A DNA stretch of 64,000 nucleotides from CAWCQC01 sp963819905. Lineage in GTDB: Bacteria > Actinomycetota > Thermoleophilia > Gaiellales > Gaiellaceae. The stretch lies in the NCBI GenBank assembly GCA_963819905.1, contig CAWFXP010000012.1:186001-250000 (forward strand), given 5' to 3'. Shown here piece by piece: positions 55,166 to 63,230 of the stretch. A model generated the notes under the pieces. The model had not been told where the DNA came from. It did not search any database and saw only the letters and a program-made list of their open reading frames with translations. Position numbers and translations under genes: made by a program. The stretch's first letter is position 1, and each line of letters begins with the position of its first letter.

Positions 55166-56620
55166 CTAGAAGCTCAGCCACGGCTGCTGCACGTATTCCG
55201 TCTGGATGTACGGCGCCGGGTCGATGATCTGGTGTGAGAGCTCCCCGCTGTCGTCGGGCAGGATCTGGAAGAACAGGTGCGGATTCCCGAGCCCCGCATC
55301 CTGGATCTCGGCCGGGTAGGAGAGGGTGTAGTTCGCCGTGTCGTCGTGGCCGAACCAGTACCCGCCCGAGACGCCGCGGTAGATGTTGCGCCTGAGCTCG
55401 GCGATGTTCGCGGCGAAGTCCCTCGTGTCGCCCGTGACGCCCCACGCGTGGGCGAGCAGGTAGACCTCGTCGTAGCCCGTCCCCGCGTTCGAGAAGCCGG
55501 CGACCGCGTTGTTCTGTGCCTGGTAGCGCTCCTGGAAGGCCAGGCCGACGGGATCGTTCATCGTGCCGAGGACCGTGGCCCAGACTGCCCCGTTTGCGGC
55601 GTCGCCGGCGATTTCGAGGAACTCGGGAACCGAGGCCCCGTACTGGAGGTAGACGAACGCGTCCGCCGGATCCGCGACCCACGCCTTCATGAACGCCGCG
55701 TGGTCGGCGGGGTTCCAGTGCGTGTTGAAGACCACGGTCGCGCCCGAGTCCTTCGCCTTGGAGATAAACGGCGCCCAGTCGGCCACCGGGGCCGTCCCGC
55801 CCGAGGTGTCCACCGGTTCGACGCCGGCGATCTCCCAGCCGGCTTCGGGTGCCGCGTCCTGGCACGCTTGCGAGATCGTCTGGCCGTAGACGATGTCCCC
55901 CTCGATGATGAACATCGACTTCGTCGGCGGGTTGAACTTCCCCGCGGCGATCAGGGCCTCGAGGAACGGAGGGAAGCCAGTGCCGTACGCCACCTCTGTC
56001 GGGTCGCACTGGAAGATGTTGCCGTACTTCTCCGGATCCGACTGCATCGCCGTGACCTGGGCGACCGACGTCGACGCGTTCAGGAACGGAGCCCCGTAGG
56101 CGGCGGCGATGTCGTTCGGCTCGAACACGTTGTGGTACCCGAAGATGATCGCATCGACCTCCTTGCTGACGATGTCGTTGAACCCGGCCGTGACGCTCGC
56201 GGCATCGAAGCTGTTCATGTCGACGATCTCGTGCTCTATCGGACGTCCGGCGACCCCGCCCGCGGCGTTGACCTCGGCGATCGCGAGGCCGGAGCCTCCG
56301 ACCATCTGCTCGGCGTCAGTAGGGGCGTTGACGGCTGGATAGGCCGAGCCGATCACGATCGGCTGCCCGTTCGCGGTCGTCTGCCCGGCCGCCGTGGTCG
56401 TAGCGGCCTCGGTGGTGCCGGCCGCGGTCGTCCCGCTTTCCGTGGTCTCTGTCGACCCGCCGCCGCATGCCGCCAGCACTCCTGCGAGCGTCAGGCCCCC
56501 GACTCCGGCCGCTGCGACCGAACCGATGAACTTCCTGCGACTGAGCCCTCCACCGTCGAGATCAGCGGTAGCGCCGGTCTCCTCAGGCGACTCGCTGGTG
56601 TTGCCGGCCTCCTCCGTCAT
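55166..56620 (-). CDS. Tat-exported lipoprotein substrate-binding protein of a Liv-type ABC transporter
   Basis: A 484-residue periplasmic-binding-protein fold of the LivJ/LivK type. A twin-arginine signal (LSRRKFIGS, Arg28-Arg29) is followed by a hydrophobic stretch and the lipobox LAAC with Cys52, so it is likely exported folded and lipid-anchored. A Thr/Glu/Gly-rich linker (about 55-85) leads to the binding domain starting IVIGSAYPAVNAPTDAEQM. ATG 56620 has a perfect AAAGGAG site. A promoter is seen at 56704-56731. First gene of operon C. Ligand unknown. Confidence 0.9.
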   Translation of the reverse strand: MTEEAGNTSESPEETGATADLDGGGLSRRKFIGSVAAAGVGGLTLAGVLAACGGGSTETTESGTTAAGTTEAATTTAAGQTTANGQPIVIGSAYPAVNAPTDAEQMVGGSGLAIAEVNAAGGVAGRPIEHEIVDMNSFDAASVTAGFNDIVSKEVDAIIFGYHNVFEPNDIAAAYGAPFLNASTSVAQVTAMQSDPEKYGNIFQCDPTEVAYGTGFPPFLEALIAAGKFNPPTKSMFIIEGDIVYGQTISQACQDAAPEAGWEIAGVEPVDTSGGTAPVADWAPFISKAKDSGATVVFNTHWNPADHAAFMKAWVADPADAFVYLQYGASVPEFLEIAGDAANGAVWATVLGTMNDPVGLAFQERYQAQNNAVAGFSNAGTGYDEVYLLAHAWGVTGDTRDFAANIAELRRNIYRGVSGGYWFGHDDTANYTLSYPAEIQDAGLGNPHLFFQILPDDSGELSHQIIDPAPYIQTEYVQQPWLSF

Positions 56621-56703
56621 GTCCGCTCCTTTCAGCTCTGTGGCGCGCGAATACTCTGTACGACGACTGCCGTCCTGGACGGTTAGGGCTCGCTGGCGCG
56701 CAG

Positions 56704-56731
56704 AGCCTAACTTCTGGCGCAGCGGTGTCAA
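56704..56731 (-). promoter_or_regulatory. Predicted promoter of the Liv transporter operon
   Basis: On the minus strand TTGACA (plus 56726-56731) and TAGGCT (plus 56704-56709) are 16 bases apart, about 84 bases before the livK-like ATG. The -10 sequence TTAGGCTCT is repeated in opposite orientation at 56774-56782 in front of the divergent gene. Confidence 0.55.
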
Positions 56732-56788
56732 GTGACGCCGTCCCTCCTCAGGCGCGGCCTCGGTCGCGTCGCGTTAGGCTCTACGCCG

Positions 56789-57711
56789 ATGCCGAGGCGG
56801 TGCTTCTATTGCGGCAACGAGGCGACCGAGCTCGAATTCGGCATCCCGACGTGGGCGCCCGGGCATCGTCGGGCTCGACGATCGTCGAGATCGAGCATCT
56901 GATCACGTCGGCCGAGCCCCGGCCCACGCCGGCTGACCCGTCGCCGGCCGAGCAGCTCCCGTTCTCGGTGCCCGCGCACTCCGAGATCAGCGGCGATCAG
57001 CCCGTCGAGCGCCTCCACCAGACGATCGAGCGGGCGATCGACGAGCGCTCGCGCCTCGGAATGGACGACTACTCGGTGCGGTCGCTCTGCGCCTCCTGCC
57101 GGAAGCGCGTGGAGGGGATCGACGCCGAGGCCCGTCCCCTCGTCGCCAGGATGATCGACGACGACGCGCTGCGGCTCGACACCGGCGACTCCCTCTCGGT
57201 GGCGACGTGGGCCGCTCGGGCCGCGTACGCGGTGCTGGCGGTCGAGCGGAAGAGCCAGGGCGTGCCGCGCGCCCACCGGCGCTCGCTGCTCGAGGGGTCC
57301 GGCCCGCACGAGAACGTCTTTGTCGGCTGCGGACGGTACCGGCACCACCACCTGGGCGTGCTCGCCGCCCGGCAGCGCACGGCGCTCGACAGGGGCGGGA
57401 GCCCCGTCGAGGCCTACAACGTGCTCCTCGTCCTCGGACACCTGGCGGTCAAGGTCTTCGGCATCCACCGCCGCCCGGAGGGCGTCCGCGTCAAGCCCCC
57501 GGAGGGCGAGATGACCCGCGTCTGGCCCGCGCAGGACGGCCCGGTGGCCTGGCCTCCGATCTGGAGCCTCTCGCAGCAGACGCTCGAGCACGCGTTCCTG
57601 TACGAGCCGTTCTTCCGGCCGTACCGCTACAGCGAGGTCGCCTACCTCGGGCCGGGGAAGAAGATCAAGGCGAAGCGAAAGCGCACCGAAGGCCTGCGCG
57701 GCCGGAACTGA
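56789..57711 (+). pseudogene. HNH-like zinc-binding protein with an N-terminal frame break
   Basis: ATG 56789 opens a frame with PRRCFYCGNEATELEFG then IPTWAPG, a CxxC plus I-P-x-W pattern seen at the start of some HNH-type proteins; it stops after 38 codons. The rest, including SLCASCRKRVEG (second CxxC) and a 190-residue C-terminal domain, is one frame over. One extra G at GGG 56861-56863 would join them into about 307 residues. TAGGCT at 56775-56780, eight bases upstream, supports the ATG. If the break is real, GTG 56851 would start a protein without the first zinc half. Function unproven. Confidence 0.55.
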
Positions 57712-57717
57712 GCCTCG

Positions 57718-58077
57718 CTAGAACCAGCCGGTCTCCTCCGGATTCGCGTATTCCATGAGCTCGACGAGCGCCCCGCCGACGTTCGCGAACGCGACCTGGA
57801 CGAACCCCGTGCCCGACGCGTCGAACGGGCCGAGGACGATGTCGAGACCCTCCATCGCCGCCTCGAGGTCCGGCACGCGATAGGCGACGTGCGGCTCCGT
57901 CCGCAGGGGGCCCGTCACCGGACTGTCCGGCTCGAAGCGGAGGAACTCGATGTTGAACGGGTGCTCGCGTGGATTCGTCACCCACACGCGGGTCTCCTCG
58001 ACCCAGCTCTCCTTCGGCTGCCTGCGATCCGTGACCACTCCGATGTGGTCGAACGTCGAACGATCGGTCTGCTTCAC
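57718..58077 (-). CDS. VOC (glyoxalase/bleomycin resistance)-fold protein
   Basis: A 119-residue vicinal-oxygen-chelate-like protein. It starts RSTFDHIGVVTDRR, a typical first metal-His strand, has EPHVAYRVPDLEAAM in the middle and ends GGALVELMEYANP with a possible metal Glu. GTG 58077 has AGGAGG six bases upstream and is preferred to a TTG further out. Its stop is six bases from the HNH-like stop. It may be an isomerase, lyase or dioxygenase; not decidable. Confidence 0.75.
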   Translation of the reverse strand: MKQTDRSTFDHIGVVTDRRQPKESWVEETRVWVTNPREHPFNIEFLRFEPDSPVTGPLRTEPHVAYRVPDLEAAMEGLDIVLGPFDASGTGFVQVAFANVGGALVELMEYANPEETGWF

Positions 58078-58146
58078 CTCAATCCTCCTCGAGAATGCCT
58101 GGGAAGTCGCTATACCATCCGCCCGGACGATGTTCAAGGTGGCCGT

Positions 58147-58851
58147 GTGCGCGTCCTAGCCGTCGGGGCCCATCCCGACGACCTCGAGATCCTCTGCGGC
58201 GGAACGCTCGCGCGCTTCGCCCGCGAGGGGCACGAGGTCGTCATGTGCAACGCGACCACCGGCAACCGCGGCAGCTTCGTGCACACGTCGGAGGAGATCG
58301 GCCGCATCCGGCTCGAGGAGGCGAGACGCGCCGCAGCCGTGATCGGCGCCGAGCACGTGACGCTCGGGATCTCGGACTGCGAGGTGAACGCGGCGGACCC
58401 GGAGCAGAAGCGGCTCGTCGTCGACCTCGTCCGGGACGCACGCCCCGATCTCATCATCACGCACTATCCGAACGACTACATGGGAGACCACGACGAGATC
58501 TCGAAGCTCGTGTTCGCGTGCAGCTTCTTCGCGACCCTGCCGCTCTACGAGACGGGGAAGCAGCACCACTCGGCGGTCACGCCGATCTACCACATGGACA
58601 CCGTCTTCGGCATAGGCTTCGAGCCGACCGAGTACGTCGACGTCGGTGACGTCGTCGACGCCAAGGTGGCGATGCTCGAGGCGCACGACAGCCAGCTCAC
58701 GTGGCTTCGCGACCACGACGGCATCGATGTCGTCGACCAGATGAAGACCGCGACGCGCTACCGGGGAATGCAGTGTGGCGTCGCCTACGCGGAGGGCTTC
58801 AGGCCCTGCCAAACCTGGCTGCGGGGCTCGACCCGGCGGCTACTTCCGTAG
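58147..58851 (+). CDS. PIG-L family LmbE-like deacetylase
   Basis: A 234-residue zinc-dependent N-deacetylase. The metal motif is VGAHPDDLEILCGG (His, Asp), and ITHYPNDYMGDHDEIS supplies the later His. Known members deacetylate GlcNAc-containing molecules such as GlcNAc-PI, GlcNAc-inositol and chitobiose. GTG 58147 follows AAGGTGG. It is the first gene of a five-gene rightward operon with a deaminase-like gene 31 bases downstream, so an acetylated amino sugar is the best guess. Confidence 0.87.
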   Translation: MRVLAVGAHPDDLEILCGGTLARFAREGHEVVMCNATTGNRGSFVHTSEEIGRIRLEEARRAAAVIGAEHVTLGISDCEVNAADPEQKRLVVDLVRDARPDLIITHYPNDYMGDHDEISKLVFACSFFATLPLYETGKQHHSAVTPIYHMDTVFGIGFEPTEYVDVGDVVDAKVAMLEAHDSQLTWLRDHDGIDVVDQMKTATRYRGMQCGVAYAEGFRPCQTWLRGSTRRLLP

Positions 58852-58882
58852 ATCGATCGGCGAGGGAGGCGAGGAGGTCAGG

Positions 58883-59812
58883 GTGGGCACACAGGTCGAT
58901 TTCAGCTATGGGCTCGCGAGGTTCGTCAGCTTCCGCGACGAGGCTGCGTGCGAGCGGGTGCGCGCGATCCCGCGGGCGGAGATCGACCGCCACCCCAATC
59001 CCGAGTTCCGGATCTCGGTCGTCGACGACCACGCGGACTTCTACCGGGCATTCGCGGAGGATCTCGTCGGCCGGATCCGCGCCGCCCGGGACGAGGGGCG
59101 GCAGTTCGTCGCGATCCTCCCGGTCGGCCCCATGCCGCAGTACGAGATCGCGGTGCGGACGATCAACGCGGAGCGGATCTCGCTCTCCCACGTCCACACC
59201 TTCAACATGGACGAGTACGCGTCCGAGGACGGGATCACGGCGCCGCCCACCTGGCCGGGCTCGTTTCAGCGCGCCATGTGGGAACGCTTCTTCGAGCTGA
59301 TCGACCCCGACCTCCGTCCTCCCACCGAGCAGGTGCACTTCCCCACCACCGAGGCGATCGAGGACTACAGCTCGCGCATCGAGGAGCTCGGCGGAGCCGA
59401 CGTCTGCTACGGGGGGATCGGCTGGTGCGGACACATCGCCTTCTGGGAGTCGCATCTCGGGTTCGAGTTCGAGGGTGACCTCGACGCCTACAAGGCCGCC
59501 GGCGCCCGTCTCGTCGAGCTGCACCCGATGACGATCATGCAGAACGCGCTCCACTCCTTCGGCGGCGACTGGTCGTGGGTGCCGCCGCGGGCCAACACGA
59601 TCGGCCCCCGGGACATCCTCGGCGCCAGGCACAGGAGCTTCTGGCTCGACGGCGACCTCGGGGGCGGGGTCTCGTGGCAGCGGTTCATCGCGCGGCTCGT
59701 CGCGCACGGGCCGGTGTCCGAGTTCGTGCCCGGCTCGATCCTGCAGGAGACGCGCACGGATTTCACGATGCTCGGCGGCGTCGCGGACGACGTCGAGATC
59801 CACATGGCCTGA
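58883..59812 (+). CDS. Glucosamine-6-phosphate deaminase-like isomerase
   Basis: A 309-residue NagB/RpiA-fold protein, longer than NagB (about 260). Matching motifs are VGPMPQYEIAV, TFNMDEYASEDG (catalytic Asp region) and GGIGWCGHIAFWE (NagB has GGIG-x-DGHIAFNE), so the base and the substrate loop are similar but not equal. It may deaminate an amino sugar phosphate or isomerise a related sugar. GTG 58883 has GAGGAGGTCAGG upstream. Confidence 0.83.
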   Translation: MGTQVDFSYGLARFVSFRDEAACERVRAIPRAEIDRHPNPEFRISVVDDHADFYRAFAEDLVGRIRAARDEGRQFVAILPVGPMPQYEIAVRTINAERISLSHVHTFNMDEYASEDGITAPPTWPGSFQRAMWERFFELIDPDLRPPTEQVHFPTTEAIEDYSSRIEELGGADVCYGGIGWCGHIAFWESHLGFEFEGDLDAYKAAGARLVELHPMTIMQNALHSFGGDWSWVPPRANTIGPRDILGARHRSFWLDGDLGGGVSWQRFIARLVAHGPVSEFVPGSILQETRTDFTMLGGVADDVEIHMA

Positions 59813-59815
59813 GCA

Positions 59816-60817
59816 TTGGGCGACCTCCTGACGAAGGAGGGCGTCGCCGGCTTCCTCGCGGAACGCGGCCTCCTGCCGGACGATCCCGGCCCCCTGCTCG
59901 TCGAGGAGCTCGGAGGCGGTGTCTCGAACGTCGTCCTCGCGGTTCGCGGCGATCACGTCGACCTCGTCGTGAAGCAGTCCCTGCCGCGTCTGCGCGTCGA
60001 GGAGGAGTGGCTGGCCAAGCGCGAGCGCGTCCTCACCGAGGGGGACGCCCTTCGCCTGGCCGGCAGGTTGACCCCCTCGGCCGTGCCGGGCGTCCTGTGG
60101 GTCGATCCCGAGGCGTTCGCAATCGTCATCGAGCGAGCGCCGGCGAGCATGGTCACCTGGAAGGACGAGCTCCTCGCCGGCCGGGTCGAGGAAGGGGTGG
60201 CTGTCCGGCTTGCCTCGACGCTCGCCACCTGGCATCGGGAGACGGAGGCCGACGCGCAGGCGGCCGCGCGGTTCGACGACCACGAGGCGTTCGACCAGCT
60301 CCGGGTCGATCCGTACCATCGCGCGATCATGCGCAGGTGGCCGGCCCTCGAGCGCCCGATCGGCCGGTACGTCGAGCAGATGCTCGCGACGCGCGTGTGC
60401 CTCGTCCACGGCGACTTCTCGCCGAAGAACGTGCTGACCGGCGACGACGGTCTCTGGGTCGTCGACTGGGAGGTAGCGCACGTCGGGGAGCCGGTGTTCG
60501 ACCTCGCGTTCATGACGAATCACCTGCTGCTGAAGGCGATCCACCGGCCGGCGGCGCTCGACGGCTACCGGCGCGCCTCCCTCGCGTTCTGCGAGACCTA
60601 TCGAGCGGAGGCCGGACGCCAGCTCGCGTTCGAGCCCCCGTACCTCGTCGGTCACACCGGCTGCCTGATGGTCGCCCGGGTCGACGGCAAGTCGCCGGCC
60701 GAGTACCTGACGGAACCGGAGCGGCTGATCGCGCGCTCGCTCGGCACGCGACTCCTGCTCGATCCGCCGGGCTCGCCCGAGGCGGCCTGGGCCCTGGCCG
60801 CGGAGATGCTTCGGTGA
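59816..60817 (+). CDS. APH/choline kinase-like phosphotransferase
   Basis: A 333-residue small-molecule kinase. The Brenner motif is LVHGDFSPKNVL (catalytic Asp and Asn), and the metal Asp lies in VVDWEVAHVGEPVFDLAF. VVKQSLPRLR holds the ATP-binding Lys. The gene starts with TTG three bases after the deaminase-like stop and its stop overlaps the enolase-like GTG. Candidates are an amino-sugar kinase or a methylthioribose-kinase-like enzyme; resistance to aminoglycosides is not implied. Confidence 0.83.
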   Translation: MGDLLTKEGVAGFLAERGLLPDDPGPLLVEELGGGVSNVVLAVRGDHVDLVVKQSLPRLRVEEEWLAKRERVLTEGDALRLAGRLTPSAVPGVLWVDPEAFAIVIERAPASMVTWKDELLAGRVEEGVAVRLASTLATWHRETEADAQAAARFDDHEAFDQLRVDPYHRAIMRRWPALERPIGRYVEQMLATRVCLVHGDFSPKNVLTGDDGLWVVDWEVAHVGEPVFDLAFMTNHLLLKAIHRPAALDGYRRASLAFCETYRAEAGRQLAFEPPYLVGHTGCLMVARVDGKSPAEYLTEPERLIARSLGTRLLLDPPGSPEAAWALAAEMLR

Positions 60818-62097
60818 GCAGGATCGAGTCCGTCTTCGCCTGGGAGGCGCTCGACTCGCGCGGCACGCCCACCGTCGCCTGCGAGGTGCGGCTCGCCGGG
60901 GGCGGCCGCGGCGTGGCGACGGTTCCCTCGGGCGCGTCGACCGGCGCCCACGAGGTGCATGAGCTGCGCGACGGGGGTGAGCGGTACGCGGGCCTGGGAG
61001 TCGGTCGCGCCGTCGCTTCGGTTCGCGAGGTGCTCGGGCCGGGGGTGAAAGACCTCGACGCAACCGACCAGGAATCGCTCGACCGCGCGCTCCGCGAGCT
61101 CGACGGCACCTCCGACCTGAGCCGCCTCGGCGGGAATGCCGTCCTCGCCGTCTCCGTCGCCGCGATGCTCGCCGCGGCCGACGCGGAGGGACTGCCGCCC
61201 TACCGTGCCCTGGCCGGGCACGACGATCCCCTGCTGCCGATGCCCATGGTGAACGTCGTCTCCGGCGGCGCCCACGCACGGGGCGCGGGGGTCGACGTGC
61301 AGGACGTCCTGGTCGTCCCGATCGGCGCCGAGAGCTTCGCACAGGCGATCGAATGGGCCTGGCGCGTGCGACGGGCGACGGGCGAGGTGGCGGGCGAGCA
61401 CGGGTACGCCTCGTCCCTCGTCGCCGACGAGGGCGGCCTCGGGCTGCCGCTGCCCTCGAACCGCGACGCGCTCGAGCTCGTGCTCGCCGGGATCGAGCGC
61501 GCCGGCCTCTCGCCGGGCGAGCAGGCGGCAATCGCCGTGGACGTGGCTGCCACCCAGCTCCTCGTGGCCGGCGGCTACCGGCTCGCTACCGACGACCGCA
61601 CGCTCGACGTAGCAGGCCTGATCGACGAGCTCGAGGCGTGGTGCGACGATTTCCCGGTCGTCTCGCTCGAGGATCCCCTGGCCGAGGACGACTGGACGGG
61701 CTGGAGCGAGGCGACCCGGCGGCTCGGGACGCGTGTCCAGCTCGTCGGCGACGACCTGTTCGTCACCCAGGCGGAGCGCCTGCGCCGCGGGCTCGAGACC
61801 GGTGTCGCCAACGCCGTGCTGGTGAAGCCGAACCAGTGCGGGACGCTCACGGCGGCACGAGAGGCAGTCGATCTCGCCCGCGTGTCCGGCTACGCGAGGG
61901 TCGTCTCGGCGAGGTCGGGCGACACCGAGGACGGCTGGCTCGCAGACCTCGCCGTCGGCTGGCTCGCGGGTCAGATCAAGGTCGGCTCCACCACCCGTTC
62001 CGAACGCACGGCGAAGTGGAACCGGCTGCTTCGCATCGAGGCGGAGCTCGGCGCGGACGCGCGCTTCGCGGGCCGGACGGCGCTGGCACCGCGATGA
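60814..62097 (+). CDS. Divergent enolase paralog
   Basis: A 427-residue enolase homolog. Conserved are EALDSRGTPTV, PSGASTGAHE, DEGG (Glu206), metal ligands Asp243 (AVDVAA), Glu286 (SLEDPLAEDDW) and Asp313 (VGDDLF), Lys338 (VLVKPNQCGTLT) and Lys389 (AGQIKVGS). Changed are the flexible active-site loop, VVSARSGDTED with Ala366 where enolase has His, and DVQDVLV with Asp164 where Glu is usual. It may be an enolase with altered kinetics or an acid-sugar dehydratase. A normal eno could lie elsewhere in the genome. GTG start overlaps the kinase stop. Confidence 0.85.
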   Translation: MSRIESVFAWEALDSRGTPTVACEVRLAGGGRGVATVPSGASTGAHEVHELRDGGERYAGLGVGRAVASVREVLGPGVKDLDATDQESLDRALRELDGTSDLSRLGGNAVLAVSVAAMLAAADAEGLPPYRALAGHDDPLLPMPMVNVVSGGAHARGAGVDVQDVLVVPIGAESFAQAIEWAWRVRRATGEVAGEHGYASSLVADEGGLGLPLPSNRDALELVLAGIERAGLSPGEQAAIAVDVAATQLLVAGGYRLATDDRTLDVAGLIDELEAWCDDFPVVSLEDPLAEDDWTGWSEATRRLGTRVQLVGDDLFVTQAERLRRGLETGVANAVLVKPNQCGTLTAAREAVDLARVSGYARVVSARSGDTEDGWLADLAVGWLAGQIKVGSTTRSERTAKWNRLLRIEAELGADARFAGRTALAPR

Positions 62098-62720
62098 GGT
62101 TCCGGCGAACCGGCGAAGGCCTCGAGTTCGAGCGGGTCGCGTTCTTCACCGACGCGATCTTCGCCATCGCGCTCACGCTCCTCATCGTCGAGGTCGGGGT
62201 GCCGATCCTGCAGGACGGGGAGTCCCTCGGCCACGCGATCCGGGAGGCGCTGCCCGAGATCGGCGCCTTCTTCGTCGGCTTCGCCGTGCTCGGCGGCTAC
62301 TGGATGGCCCACCATCGCTTCTTCGCCCGGCTCGCGGCCGTGGACGGCCGGCTCATCACGCTCAACGTCGTCTATCTGGCCTTCGTCGCCTTTCTCCCGT
62401 TCCCGACCGGCCTCCTGGGCGCGCACGACGATCCGCTGGCCATCATCGCCTTCGCCTCGACGCTGGCCGCGATCAGCAGCATGGAGTTCGTGCTCTACCG
62501 GCACGCCTGGCGTCGCGAGCTGCTGGCGCACCAGGACTCCGAGGCCGGCTACCGCTGGATCGCGCGAGCGTCGCTCCTGCCCGTCGGCCTGTTCGCGATC
62601 TCGATTCCGGTCGCCTACGTGGAGACGTGGCTCGCCGTGGGCTGTTGGTTCCTCGCGGCTCCGCTGCAGATGCTCCACGACCGCCGCAGGCCGCCGGACG
62701 TCGACTCGGCCCTGATGTGA
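62094..62720 (+). CDS. TMEM175-like membrane protein (DUF1211)
   Basis: A 208-residue six-helix protein. The first helix reads ERVAFFTDAIFAIALTLL, the FSD-like motif of bacterial TMEM175 potassium channels, and helix three carries GGYWMAHHRFFA. Proteins of this family conduct K+ as tetramers. The ATG overlaps the enolase-like stop (ATGA), so it is co-translated with the amino-sugar-like operon, an odd pairing for a channel. Confidence 0.84.
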   Translation: MRFRRTGEGLEFERVAFFTDAIFAIALTLLIVEVGVPILQDGESLGHAIREALPEIGAFFVGFAVLGGYWMAHHRFFARLAAVDGRLITLNVVYLAFVAFLPFPTGLLGAHDDPLAIIAFASTLAAISSMEFVLYRHAWRRELLAHQDSEAGYRWIARASLLPVGLFAISIPVAYVETWLAVGCWFLAAPLQMLHDRRRPPDVDSALM

Positions 62721-62747
62721 CCCGGGACGGTCACGGCGCCCGGACGC

Positions 62748-63185
62748 CTACCCGCCTGTGGCCAGCAGCCGGTACACGTCCCGCGGCCTCGGAACATGCG
62801 GGATCTCGAGCTCGCCGGCGAACACCGTGCCGTAGCCGAGCACTCGACCCATGAGGCTCTGCTCGACCTCCACCGGCACGCCGTCGAGCCGTACCCCGGC
62901 CACCTGCTCGCGGACGACCCCGTAGACGACGAAGACCTTCTGCGAGGTGAGGACGACCGAGGTGCGGTCCCACTGCCAGACGGTGGCGAAGGCGAGCACG
63001 GCCGCCAGCGCGACGACCACCGCTCCGAACACGGCGAGCCACACCGAGACCGGCTGGCCGAGCAGGATGCAGGCCGTGCCCGCGAGCGCGCCGAGAACCG
63101 CGGTCGTCAGCGGGCGTACCAGGGCCACTCCGTGCGGTCGCGAGTGGAGCTTGACGTTCTCGCCGGGCTCGAGATAGCGCCTCAC
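62748..63185 (-). CDS. Bacterial PH-domain (bPH2, YdbS-like) membrane protein
   Basis: A 145-residue protein with two adjacent transmembrane helices (about residues 22-70) and a bPH2 domain (WQWDRTSVVLTSQKVFVVYGV then GRVLGYGTVFAGE). Its role is unknown; family members bind membranes. It starts with GTG directly within an 18-base perfect palindrome. It converges on the TMEM175-like gene. Confidence 0.8.
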   Translation of the reverse strand: MRRYLEPGENVKLHSRPHGVALVRPLTTAVLGALAGTACILLGQPVSVWLAVFGAVVVALAAVLAFATVWQWDRTSVVLTSQKVFVVYGVVREQVAGVRLDGVPVEVEQSLMGRVLGYGTVFAGELEIPHVPRPRDVYRLLATGG

Positions 63186-63202
63186 GCCGAACGCGTTCGG
63201 CG
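63185..63202. promoter_or_regulatory. 18-bp perfect palindrome at the start of the PH-domain gene
   Basis: CGCCGAACGCGTTCGGCG reads the same on both strands and covers the first base of the GTG start. It could be an operator or an RNA hairpin hiding the start; no other copy was noticed. Confidence 0.5.
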
Positions 63203-63230
63203 CAACGGTACGGGTTCCTACCCGGCTGCT

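Noticed and set aside
59816..60817. Aminoglycoside resistance kinase
   Set aside because: Only the generic APH fold motifs are present, and the operon context points to sugar metabolism.
58799..61531. 910-codon open frame on the minus strand opposite the deaminase, kinase and enolase-like genes
   Set aside because: The sequence is Arg/Pro/Ala-rich without motifs, and the plus-strand genes have clear family signatures.
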